DNA of 64,000 nt from Aselliscus stoliczkanus (Eukaryota > Chordata > Mammalia > Chiroptera > Hipposideridae): positions 89,945,117 to 90,009,116 of the forward strand of contig CM066740.1 of assembly GCA_033961575.1 (NCBI GenBank), read 5' to 3'. Both the position numbers and the translations under genes were made by a program. Below the pieces are notes generated by a model. It was not told the origin of the DNA. It was given only the letters and a program-made list of their open reading frames with translations, and ran no database searches. Of the stretch, positions 1 to 9,299 are shown in pieces; position 1 is the first letter of the stretch; each line of letters begins with the position of its first letter.

Positions 1-917
1 GGACCCAGGCAAGAGGCCTGGACAAGGCAGGGGGGACCGTGGGTCAGCTCTTTCTTCCTAGAGCAAATGACATTTTAAGAGATTACTCCAACTTCACTAG
101 TGCCTCTGAATTGCTTCCAACAAGCGCAGTATCTGTTATAATTTATTAGGAAATAGAAGAATACTTAGTAACAAAAATATTAGTAATTGTGTGTTTCCAT
201 GTACACCAAATGCATCTCTAAGTAATGCCTCCTGACTGCAATGCATAAATTATGACATTAGCTGGATAAGAAGGGGGAGTTAAAGATTAAACGAGAATCT
301 ACTCATCAGCTATCTATTATGTAGGCTGCAAACACATCAGTTCGCAGGATATTTAAAGGTGCAATGTCTTATGTTAGAACTCACTCCCCCAAATAAACGC
401 ATGATTCCGCTTCGTCTTTAATTTTTTCTGTATTTTGGATGAATAAGCAATCTAAAAAAAAAAAAAAAACCCCAAAAACCCACAAAGCAGCATTTTAAAC
501 AAACACACCAATCCTATTCCTTCTTCTATCTCCACTAACAGCTTCCAAGCCATTGCTTAACATTCTGCCTCCTTAAAAATCCAGAAATGTTTGACAGGGT
601 TATTTGTGGGATTCAGTGTACTTTAATGGAATGACAGCAATATAGACAAAAATGGATGAGTTAAAATGGGAAGTTCCTCTTTTTAGGTGCTTAGGCTTCA
701 TACTTTACATTAATTCCACTGGCAGAAACAATACAAAAGAAATAAGGCTTGTACATCTGCTCTGAGAAATGCAACGTAATTAATAAATCTCAAGGAAAAA
801 AACCCATCAAACTTGGGCTGAGACAAATCTCTATGTTAAGATTCATTAATAAAAGCCTTAAGAAGTCTATGAATTCAGGGCAGTAGTTACTGAATTACTC
901 AAAAGATACTTTACTAA
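1..917. other. PRKAG2: PRKAG2 intron, AT-rich, no recognised feature
   Basis: Intronic sequence downstream of the 70-bp exon. It is AT-rich, with an A16 run near 454-469. I see no exon, RNA gene or recognisable repeat. Confidence 0.6.
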
Positions 918-1127
918 GATTTACAGAGTGCTTACTATGGGTTTATACTGTACTAAATACCACTGCACATTTAAAATCCTTGAAACACTGTGATGTTAGC
1001 TCCATCTTAAAAATGGGGAAACTAAGGCACAGAGAGGTTAAGTAACTTCTCCAAGGTCACACAGCTAAACAAGAAGTGGAGCTAAGATTTGAAGCTGGGC
1101 CTATGATCTTAACCATAACTATTCTCT
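918..1127 (+). repeat. MIR SINE
   Basis: Contains the MIR core and tail pattern: ATGGGGAAACTAAGGCACAG, then AGAGGTTAAGTAACTTCTCC, then AAGGTCACACAGCTAA. These are diagnostic for this ancient mammalian tRNA-derived SINE. Degenerate copy in the intron. Confidence 0.9.
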
Positions 1128-1448
1128 AATAGCATCCTCTCCACTTTCCCCTCGTCCCCTGTGAATCTGCAAAGAGTTTAAATGTAGTGGATTCTCAATT
1201 ACTAATATTAGAAACAAAGAAAACCCCCATGATTTGTCAAAGTCTTAATGGAAAAGGGGCACCCCATACTGCCCTGTGGACAACGGCCAAAATCTGACCT
1301 GCAATATAATAAAATCGCAGGAATAATGAGGTGGATTCAACTTAAGAAACTGGATTATTTCTCAGTAGGATAAAACGCAAATTAAATCCCAGAAAATTCT
1401 GAAATGTATCATGTAACTACTTGTTAATAAATACAGATGCAGACTTTT

Positions 1449-1550
1449 TTTTGTTTGAGGGCAGTGTCACTGGCCCTCATATGTGGGACCGAACCGGGGC
1501 CGCTGGCGTCCCAAGCCAGCGCCCAACCACCGCGCCACTCGGCCGGCCCC
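1449..1550 (-). mobile_element. Short (head-only) tRNA-derived SINE
   Basis: Reads on the minus strand from GGGGCCGGCCGAGTGGCGCG through a box B-like GGTTCGG to CACTGCCCTC, then an A-rich tail. The 14-bp target-site duplication AGATGCAGACTTTT is at 1435-1448 and 1551-1564. The copy is intact, which suggests a fairly recent insertion. Confidence 0.93.
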
Positions 1551-1564
1551 AGATGCAGACTTTT

Positions 1565-2159
1565 AACGATCATGTCCATGACTGCATGATTTCCTAGCTG
1601 TTTGTGAAACGCTACCGGGAGTCTAAAACATCAAATACACGTAACGCACCGGCCTAATACTCTCGGGTGGCCATTCCCACACTGGCTGTGCATGTTATTT
1701 ATTAAGTCATTGCCTGACTGTAAGTGAACAGACGTATTCAAGTTGGCACAAGGCACAGCATCCACATGGCACATTCTTTGTTCCAGGAGCTTTATTCTAT
1801 GGATACTCTTGGGAAAGAGAGAAGCCACTAAATAAATAATGCACGTCCAGAAGCCAGGGCGGAGGTCTTCTACATTTCTCCAGCGGTCCAGCATCGCATC
1901 CAAAGTTCTTCTTTGCCTGGGACCGCATCGCATTCCATGTTAAACACCAGTGTCGCCCAGAATTTGAGCTAGTCTTCCAATTGAACAGTTTCAGAATCAG
2001 ATCCAGGGAACAGCTGACCGTATTGCATTGGAAACCTTAATTTTGCCAAAGCACAAACGCATTCCCTTCACATTTTAACAGCTTCCAAAAAAATAAAAAG
2101 ATCCAGGTAAGCCAAAAGAAAACAGAACAGGGGAAGAACAAACAAAACCAGCCCGAGCG
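1565..2159. other. PRKAG2: PRKAG2 intron leading up to the CpG island
   Basis: Unique intronic sequence of ordinary base composition that rises in GC toward 2160. No exon or repeat recognised. Confidence 0.6.
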
Positions 2160-2447
2160 AGGACGCGAGTCAGGGCCACCGGGGCTCAGCCCCAGGTCCC
2201 CCCACGGAACCTGCCCTTTAAAGCCAGCAGCGCGGCCCGCCGGCGGCGCCCGCACCGGCCCGGCCGGGGCCGCGGAGGACAAAAGGGGCGCTGACGGCCC
2301 GAGCCCGCGGGGCCTCCATCCTCCGCGGCGGCCGGGAAGCCCGGGCGGGCGGCGCGGTCCGCGGCCTCCGGGGCGTGGGGACCCCGGCTGGGCGGAGCCC
2401 GGCCCCGCGCGCGCCAGCGGAAGCGCATCCCGACGGGGGCCACTCAC

Positions 2448-2517
2448 CGTCTTCTTCTAGCTCGAATTTCTCCAGCATGCCGGCTTCCGCGGGTCCCGGG
2501 GCCGCCGCCAGCGCCGT
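2448..2517 (-). CDS. PRKAG2: PRKAG2 exon (probably exon 5): internal exon of long form and start exon of short gamma-2
   Basis: This 70-bp exon encodes 23 codons plus one base. The acceptor is a (CCT)n tract ending in CAG at 2520-2518. The donor is GACG followed by GTGAGTG at 2447. It enters in phase 0, matching the exit phase of the exon at 30683-30900, and exits in phase 1. The peptide reads TALAAAPGPAEAG and then MLEKFELEED. In human gamma-2 the same segment ends EAGMLEKLEFEEE, and the methionine (about residue 242) starts the 328-residue short isoform. Here that ATG is at 2478-2476, with G at -3 and C at +4, a moderate Kozak context. The rest of the protein, four CBS repeats forming two Bateman modules that bind AMP, ADP and ATP, is encoded left of the window. 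The reading frame stays open upstream of the ATG for hundreds of bases, but that is GC-rich promoter DNA, not evidence of more coding. Confidence 0.94.
2476..2478 (-). promoter_or_regulatory. PRKAG2: Start codon of the short gamma-2 (gamma-2b-type) isoform
   Basis: The ATG is preceded by GCCGGC and followed by CTGGAG. It begins MLEKFELEED, the counterpart of the known short-isoform N-terminus (MLEKLEFEEE in human, from memory). It sits 30 codon-bases upstream of the donor, inside a CpG island, which fits initiation from a promoter just upstream. Transcription start sites cannot be read from sequence alone. Confidence 0.8.
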
Positions 2518-2574
2518 CTGAGGAGGAGGAGGAGGAGGACAGCGATCAGCGTGCGCTCGGCGGCGCGCGTGCCC

Positions 2575-3110
2575 GGCCGCGCGGGGGGCGGGGCGGCGGG
2601 GCGGGGCGGGCGGCGGGGCTGGGCTGGGGGGCGGGGCTGGGGCGGCGGGGCGGGGCTGGGGCTGGGCTGGGGCGGGGCACGCGGAGGGGCGGGACGGGGG
2701 ACATGGGTGCCGGGGGCCGTGCGGCCCGGAGGAGGGGCTGCGGCGGGGGCGCGGGGGGCGGGGCTGGGGCGGGGCGGGGGCGCGGGGGGGCGGGGAGGGG
2801 GGGGGGGGGCGAGGGACGGGACGGGGGCGCGGGGGCGGGGCTGGGGGCTCGGGGGCGGGGCGGGGACGGGGTTGCTGGGGGCCGTGCAGCCCGGAGGAGG
2901 GGCTGGGGCGGGGGCGCGGGGACGCGGGGGGCGGGGGCGCCGTGCGGCCCGGAGGAGGGGCTGGGGCGAGGGACGGGAAGGGGGCGCGGGGGCGGGGCTG
3001 GGGCTCGGGGGCGGGGCTGGGGCGCGGAGCTGGGGCTTGGGGGCGGGGCTGGGGCTTGGGGGCGGGGCTGGGGCGCGGGGACGGGACGGGACGCACGGCG
3101 CGGCCCAGCC
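2575..3110 (+). repeat. G-rich minisatellite with G-quadruplex potential
   Basis: Irregular tandem repeats of GGGGCGGGGCTGGG-type units run through this stretch, with G-runs of up to ten near 2800. A longer block, GTGCGGCCCGGAGGAGGGG, occurs three times at 2717-2740, 2882-2905 (one change) and 2940-2963, so there is higher-order duplication. The many closely spaced G-tracts could fold into G-quadruplexes on the plus (non-template) strand of the leftward promoter. Confidence 0.8.
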
Positions 3111-3490
3111 CACCCCGCCCCCGCCCCGCGGCCCCACCTGCGCCCCTCCCGCGTGGAGCGGTCCGCGCCCCCCCCGCCGCCAGCGGCTTTGGTACCGACC
3201 CGCCGAGAGAACGCGCGGGGCGAGGACCCCGGGCAGCCCGGGCCCGGCGCGCGCGCGAGCGGCCGAGACGCCCCCGTCGGCCGCCTTGCTGCCCCCGCCG
3301 GGCCGTGCGCGGCCCTGAAGCGCAGGCCCGCTCTCCCCGCCGCGCCGCGCGTCCACGCACCTTCCCTGCCGCCCGCGGGTTTGCCCTGCCGGCCCAGGGG
3401 TCGGGGTGCGGGACCCCGGGGGAGCCGGCGCGGGCCGCTACGCGCCTTGCCCTCCTTCCATGTCAGATGACACTGCCCGTCCCCTTCCCC

Positions 3491-3771
3491 TATTTAAAAA
3501 GCACAACTGTTCCACGGGTCCCGCGGAGGGCGCCTGCACGAGGTGGCCGGCGGGCTCGCCAGCCATGGCGCTGCTAACGCGCTTCCTCTCCGCAGAGCCG
3601 CTGCCAGAGGCTCACACAAATCTGTCGCCCAGGACCTGGGCATCTGAGACGCGGCTGTCGCCAGCTCCGCTTGGCAGGCAGCGAGCCTGGCAGCCTGAGA
3701 GCTGCTTGGAAGAGAGCGGCGCGGCTGCAGGGGGCACAGGCACCCCACTCCTGCGAGGCTCTCCCGTGTGA
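3491..3771 (+). promoter_or_regulatory. Possible divergent promoter with TATA-like box and 68-residue small ORF
   Basis: TATTTAAA is at 3491-3498. Downstream, an ATG at 3565 in a strong context (GCCAGCCATGG) opens 68 codons to a stop at 3771, starting MALLTRFLSAEPL. The location at the edge of a CpG island, facing away from PRKAG2, fits a divergent antisense transcript. The peptide resembles nothing I know and may be chance. The TATA-like box could also serve the leftward direction. A pyrimidine-CAG string at 3577-3594 resembles a plus-strand acceptor. Confidence 0.25.
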
Positions 3772-4042
3772 CAGCCAATTTCCACCCCTTCCACGTGGGG
3801 TGCGGGGGAGAGGGGGCCCCAGCTCACTGCCCGGGGCAAGCGCCCTGATCATGAGATGAGCTCTCCAGCGCTGTTTAGGGCTGTAAAGGGGGCCCCCGAC
3901 CCCTTGAAAGGAACTTGGTTTTGTCACTCGTACAAGCTTAGCCTGGAGGAGGAAGCACTGAAATCTCCTTTGCACTTTATTTTTGCTCTGTCATCTCAGT
4001 TGGGCCAATCCCTAACACTTCAGCTTTTCCTTAAAAAAGGTG
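3772..4042. other. PRKAG2: Unique intronic sequence, nothing recognised
   Basis: Transition from the CpG island into intron. No recognisable repeat or exon. Confidence 0.5.
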
Positions 4043-4105
4043 GGGTGGCGCGGTGGTTAAGCGCTGTCTTGGGAAGCCATCCAGTCCCCGGTTAGGGTCT
4101 CACAT
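4043..4105 (+). mobile_element. Degenerate fragment of the short SINE
   Basis: GTGGCGCGGTGGTTAAGCGC followed by a decayed anticodon-arm region and CCCCGGTTAGGGTCTCACAT match the SINE head. The ends are eroded and no target duplication is visible. Confidence 0.7.
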
Positions 4106-4210
4106 AAAAGGGTGGGGTGTGGGAAGATAGGTGGAGGAAAAAAGACAATACTAATTTTGTCATAGGTGATTAGAAATAAACAAACAAACAAACAAAAAAA
4201 CCCTACAGCT

Positions 4211-4639
4211 GCCGGGCCGAGTGGCGCATTGGTTAAGAGCTGGCTTGGGGCGCCAGCAGCCCCAGTTCGGATCCCACATATGAGGGCCAGTGACAGTGCC
4301 CTCTACAGCTAAGATGGTGAACAACAGCTCCACCTGGAGCTGGGCTGCCGAGTCCCCGGGAAGGCATAGCTGCAGCTCCTCTGCAGTGGGCTGCCATAGG
4401 CTGCAGTGAGTGGCTGGCAGCCAGCGTGAGTGGCTGGCAGCCAGCGCGAGCTGCCAATAGCCATCGTGAGCAGTGGTCCAGAGGCCGGCGACCAATTTGC
4501 CTCATCCAGGAAGAGCGCAATGATGATACCAACATGCGCCACTGAAGCAACGTCCTCCACAACTAGATGGAAAAACAAAAGGACACCAACTTGTCTGTTC
4601 TCCTTCTCCAGTTCCCCAACTAAAAAAAATAAAATAAAA
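4211..4639 (+). mobile_element. Long T+ type tRNA-derived SINE
   Basis: Full-length copy: tRNA-like head (GAGTGGCGCATTGGTTAAG, then a box B region), a GTGACAGTGCCCTCTACAGC junction, a body with GATGGTGAACAACAGCTCCA and repeated GGCTGGCAGCCAGCG units, and a 3' end GTCTGTTCTCCTTC. The tail is altered: AATAAAATCTTT is replaced by an A-rich AAAATAAAATAAAA. Target duplication ACCCTA(C/T)AGCT flanks it (4200-4210 and 4641-4652). Confidence 0.9.
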
Positions 4640-4654
4640 AACCCTATAGCTATG

Positions 4655-6261
4655 TCATCCTTAACAGCAACAGACTGAATGCTGTCTCCCTGAGTTCAGG
4701 AACAAGGCAAGGATGTCTGATTTCACACTATCCTTCATCAACATAGTGCTGGAAGTTCCAGCCACTGCAATAAGGCAAGAAAAAGAAAAGGCATACAAAT
4801 TGCAAAGAAAGAAACGAAACCATCCCTATTTTCAGAAGTCATGGTTGTCTGCATACAAAGTCCCAAAGAATCTAAAGACAAAAAAAACACCCTAAACTAG
4901 GATACAAGATCAACGCACAAAAACCAATCGCATTTCTATATACTAAGAGCAAACGTGGAAACTAATATTAAAAACAATACTATTTACAATCACTGCAAAG
5001 AAAATTTAAATACTTAGGTATATACACTGAAGAAAACTTACAAGATCTGTATGCTGGAAATTACAAAATGTGGATGAAATGGAAGACAACCTGAATAAAT
5101 GGAGAGGCAGTCCATGTTCATGGATTCAAAGACAACACAGTAAAGATGTCAGTTCATCCCAGATTGATCTTGAGGTTTAATGCAATTCCTATCAAAATCC
5201 CAATTTTTTTTTTTTGCAGACAAGACAAGCTTATTTTAAATTTTATATGGAAAGGTACAGGCTAAAGCAATCTTGAAGAAGAAAGAAGTGGGAAGAACCA
5301 CTCTACTCAATATTAAAGCTTACTCTAGAGCTACAGTAATCAAGACTGTGGTATTGGCAGAGGGACAGACGCACTGATCAATGGAAACGGAATCTAGAAA
5401 TAGACCCATGTGAATATGCCAAGCTGATATTTGCTAACAGGGCAAAAGCAATGGCGCTTGGGCAACTAGACTGGTGAGCAAAAAATAAACCTCAACGTTA
5501 AACTTTGCACCTGATACAAAAATGAGCTCACGTTGGATTTAAAATGAAATATAAAACATGAAAATTTTAGGAAAAAATAGGATAATATCTTCAGGAACTA
5601 TTGCTAGACAAAGAGTTAAACTTGACATCAAAAGCATGATCCATAAAAGGGAAACTTAATAAAGTGAACCTCATTAAAATGAAAATGTTTGCTCTGTGAC
5701 AGACTAAAAGGATGAAAAGCTACAGAAACAAGCTAATTGCAAACACACATAGTCAGCAAATAAGTAGTGGCTGGAATACGTCAAGAACTCTCAAAACTCA
5801 ACAGTAGAAAAAGAGAATGCAGTTAGAACATGGGCAAAAGATATGAAGAGACATTTCACTGAAAAAGATAACAGATGGCAAATAAGCACATGTAAAGATT
5901 TTCATCATTAGCCATTAGGGAAACAAAACCATAATAAGTTATTATCACTACACACCTACTAGAATTACCAAAATAAGAGTAGTGACAACATCAAATGCCT
6001 GTGAGGATGCAGAAAAACCAATCATTTCTGCATTGCTGTGGCCATGCAAAATTGTACCCCCATTCTGGAAAACAATTGGATGGTTTCTTTAAACATGCCA
6101 GTGTCATATGACACGTCACTCGCACTCTTGGGCATTTATCCCAGGGAAATGAAAAACTATGTTTACACAAAAACCTGTATACAAATGTTCACAGCAGCTT
6201 CATTTGTTAATCAAAACTGGAAATAACAGATGTCATTCAACGGGTGAGTGGTTAAACAAAC
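4655..6261 (+). mobile_element. 5'-truncated, decayed L1 (ORF2 3' region)
   Basis: The sequence matches the C-terminal part of L1 ORF2 on the plus strand, for example AACATAGTGCTGGAAGTTCC, the CCAGGGAAATGAAAA stretch and the CAGCAGCTTCATTTGTTAAT stretch. Many frameshifts and stops leave only ORFs under 65 codons, so it is dead. It is cut at 6262 by the Tigger-like element. Confidence 0.88.
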
Positions 6262-6816
6262 TACAGTCACGAGTCGCTTAATGATGGGACATGTTCTGAG
6301 AAATATGCTGTCAGGTGATTTCGTTGATGTGCAAACATCAGAGAGTGCACTTACACAAACCTCGATGGTAGCCTGCTTCACACCTGGGCTAGGTGGGCTA
6401 GCCTACTGCCCCTAGGCTCCATGTCTATACAGCCTGTTATTGTACGGAATACTGTAGGCAATTGTAACACAATGGTAAGCACTTGTGTATCTGAACATAG
6501 AAAATGTACAGTAAAAATACAGCATAAAAGATAAAAGTGGTACACCTGTGTAGGGCACTTACCATGAACGGAGGCTGCAAGGCTGGAAGTTGCTCTGGGT
6601 GAGTCAGTGAATGCATGGTGAGTGAATGTCAAGGCCAAGGATGTGACTACACACTACTCTAGACATTATAAACGCTGTACACAGGCTACACTAAATTTAT
6701 AAAATAATATTTTTCTTTCTTCAATAATAAATTCACCTTAGTTTACTGTAGCTTTTTTACTAATGGATTTTAAAACCTTTTTGACTCTTATAATAACACT
6801 TAATTTAAAACTCAAG

Positions 6817-7220
6817 GGGTTGGCCGAGTGGCTCATTGGTTAAGAGTTGGCTTGGGAACGTGACCTCTGAGCAGCAGAGCCACTGGTTCGGATCCCACAG
6901 GAGCCAGTGATGGTGCACCCTCTACAGCGAAGATGGTGAACAACAGCTCGACCTGGAGCTGGGCTGCCAGGAGTCCCCAGCAACAAAGTAGGCTGCAGTG
7001 GGGCTGGCCGGCAGCCAGTGTGAGCAGTTGGCGGCCGGCAAGAGCTGTCCAATGTTCAGGGAGTGACTGCCTCACCTGGGAAGAGCGCAGCGATCAGAAA
7101 ACCTACATGGGCCAGTGAAGCAACGTCCTCCACAACTAGACTGAAGAACAGAAAGACAGCAACTTGTCTGTTCCCCTTCCCCAATTCTCCAATAAAATCT
7201 TTAAAAAATAAAAATAAAAA
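6817..7220 (+). mobile_element. Long T+ SINE inside the Tigger-like element
   Basis: Head GGCCGAGTGGCTCATTGGTT, body GATGGTGAACAACAGCTCGA, end CCAATAAAATCTTTAAAAAA. It is flanked by AAAACTCAA (left) and AAAACCTCAA (right), an imperfect target duplication. Confidence 0.9.
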
Positions 7221-7344
7221 AAACCTCAAACACATTGTACAGTTGTACAAAACTATTTTTTTCTTCATATCCTTATTCTATACGTTTTTTAAATATTTAA
7301 ATAATTAAATGCCTTTTACTTTTTTAAACTTTATTGTTAATGTG

Positions 7345-7790
7345 TTTTTTTTTTTAAGATTTTTTAATTGGGGAATTGGGAGAGGGGAACAGCGTTGGGG
7401 AATCGGGGAAGGGGAACAGACAAGTTGCTGTCTTTTTGTTCTTCAGTCTAGTTGCGGAGGACATTGCTTCACTGGCCCATGTTGGTATCGTCATTGCGCT
7501 CTTCCCAGATGAGGCAGATCGGTCGCTGACTTCTGGATGGTCGCTCACCGCGGCTATTGGCAGCTCACTTTGGCTATTGGCAGCTCACGCTGGCTGCGGG
7601 CCACTCACTGTAGCCTATGGCAGCCCACTGCAGCAGGGGCTGCAGCCTACACGGGGCTCGCACAGCCCAGCTCCAGGTGGAGCTGTTGTTAGCTGTAGAG
7701 GGCAGTGTCACTGGCCCTCATGTGGGATCCAAACCAGGGCCACTGGAATCCCAAAACCAGCTCTTAACCAATGTGCCATTCAGCTGGCCT
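7345..7790 (-). mobile_element. Long T+ SINE, opposite orientation, in the same Tigger-like element
   Basis: The reverse complement gives the head (CAGGCCAGCTGAATGGCACA), the body and the end CCCCAATTAAAAAATCTTAA. A 140-codon open frame across the plus strand is a by-product of the SINE. Flanks TTGTTAATGT / TTGTTAAAT suggest the target duplication. Confidence 0.9.
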
Positions 7791-7850
7791 GTTGTTAAAT
7801 TTTTGAAAAGTGTGGTGGAACACAGTGGAAGAGTCAATCACCTTAAGATT

Positions 7851-9299
7851 TGAAAAGTCTGCATTTTAATTTCTTGCAGTAATTTTAATACACATTAAAA
7901 AAGAAATCCCTAATTGCTATTTATTCTGTGCACCATCGATTTCACCTGTCATCCTGATGAGGTATTGCTGGGAGGCAGAAATGGGCAGAAGGTGGGAGTA
8001 TGTATTTCTGGAGGCTGTCAGCTGCAAAACTGGTCCTCAGACTAAAAAGTCCTGTACCCATTACTGTAGAAGTTGGTAGAGAATAGAAATGGAAACAAAT
8101 TGATGTGAGTCTCTTGGCTTTTATTTCACCTGATAATGGGTGTACAAGAGTCTACTAAAATAAAAACATTTCTATCTAATATGCTGTTGAGGCTGAATTT
8201 ATTTCCACAGGTTGTTTTTATTTAGCAAGGCATCTCATGTTTTCTTAGAAAGGAGCACAGTCACAGGACATGAGAAAAGGGAAGAATAAACTTCTCTATA
8301 ACACGCGAGGTGCATGTCAGGAATTGGAGGACTGCAAAGCTTTTTAGGTGTGTAAATGAGTGTTGACAGGGTCACGAGTCATGGATTCGTTCATACAAAT
8401 AATTTAAAGTTGGTGGTCACCAGTTGCCCCTTCATGGTGATGTTTTTTTAGTTTCAACAGACTTATACGCCCGACTTAATTTTAGCTATTTAAGGCAGGC
8501 GAGGAAGCTAGGAGAAGGGAGGCGAAGAAACGGGCTTGCGCAATGTCCTGCAGGCGGAGAGAAGGGGCTGCATGTATGATACTCCCTCCTCTCTCTCAAG
8601 AACTCAATTGGCATTTCAAGGCAGAGAGGTGCTGGGTTTTCCTAGCTGGGCCACGTGCTGATTCATAATATTTTTACCGGCACGCCAATGGCTTCTGCCG
8701 CCAGTCGGGGCTTACTGGGCTCCGCTGTGATGGTGGGGTGGGGATCAGGGGGTTGAGGTGGTAAGCAGTTGAACTTTAGTGAGAAAATGCCTGAAAATCA
8801 TGGAGCCATTACTAGTGTGACTTTTTGGTCGGTGAAAAATGCTCAATTATTAAGGCCTGCCTTAATAATTGTGCCCTGGAACAGCAAAATGCAGTGTTTT
8901 GAATGGCTATCCGAAGGGAAAACTTCAGTCTAAAAACTTAATCATAAGACGACTGCCAAAAAAGTTTTCCTTTATGCACTGAGGTCAGATATGTTTCTTT
9001 TTTTGGTAATCTTCAATAGCTACTACAAGAAATAAATCACCTTTCAATACTGGATAAGAAGCTCTTGAATAATTTAGTATATATGGGAACCTGCAGCTTT
9101 GATGTCCCCCTGCCATCCATCTTCTTTGAGCTCTGGTTCTGCTCTGCAAAGGCGTTCTCTGTGTGGGGGAAAAGGTAGGATGGGCACCGGCCACCAGTGA
9201 GGCGACAAGTGTGCTCTCTAACCAGCTTTCACCCCCACCTCTGGAAGGACCCTCCCCACCCCCCACCCCCACCCTCGAACATCAATCTCAAGCTGACAC
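7851..9299. other. PRKAG2: Unique intronic block with a perfect inverted repeat
   Basis: About 1.4 kb without a recognised transposon, which is unusual for this intron. It holds the 28-bp palindrome at 8844-8871. The stretch at 8480-8960 mixes GC-rich and AT-rich motifs and could be a conserved non-coding element, but this cannot be judged from one genome. Confidence 0.4.
8844..8871. repeat. Perfect inverted repeat, 13-bp arms, 2-bp spacer
   Basis: CAATTATTAAGGC, then CT, then GCCTTAATAATTG. Each arm carries TAAT-type core sequence typical of homeodomain sites, so a paired site for a dimeric factor is possible. Function is inferred only. Confidence 0.9.

Larger units (their letters stand above)
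2160..3480 (-). promoter_or_regulatory. PRKAG2: CpG island: internal promoter region of PRKAG2 short form
   Basis: About 1.3 kb of very GC- and CpG-rich sequence with many GGGCGG boxes (Sp/KLF type) on the plus strand, surrounded by AT-richer intron. It covers the exon at 2448-2517, whose methionine starts the short gamma-2 protein. This strongly suggests an alternative promoter reading leftward. There is no TATA box near the exon; a TATTTAAA element lies at 3491-3498 just outside. Transcripts starting here would keep the long-form acceptor (2518-2520) as untranslated leader. The island also gives open frames on both strands that I do not consider genes. Confidence 0.85.
6264..7850 (+). mobile_element. 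Tigger-like (TcMar/pogo) DNA transposon fossil, interrupted by two SINEs
   Basis: Begins after a TA (6262-6263) with CAGTCACGAGTCGCTTAATG. It continues with a stretch I recognise from Tigger-family elements (AACTAGATGG-like region, ACTGTAGGCAATTGTAACAC, GTATCTGAACATAGAAAATG). The internal sequence resumes after the first SINE (CAAACACATTGTACAGTTGT). The exact 3' end is unclear. It is inserted within the preceding L1. The exact subfamily is not determined. Confidence 0.7.

Noticed and set aside
2218..3360. 380-codon minus-strand open frame across the CpG island
   Set aside because: It is Pro/Ala/Arg-rich low-complexity translation of a G-rich minisatellite. Only the last part (T of TALAAA to the donor at 2447) is real coding sequence; the acceptor at 2518 shows that the rest is intron or 5' UTR.
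2551..3577. Gly/Arg-rich plus-strand frames of 211-255 codons
   Set aside because: Stop codons are rare in very GC-rich DNA; these frames overlap each other and repeat the minisatellite unit.
7376..7798. 140-codon frame; similar frames at 14356-14787 and 24555-24980
   Set aside because: All three are translations of the same SINE, so the sequence similarity between them is due to the repeat, not to a gene family.
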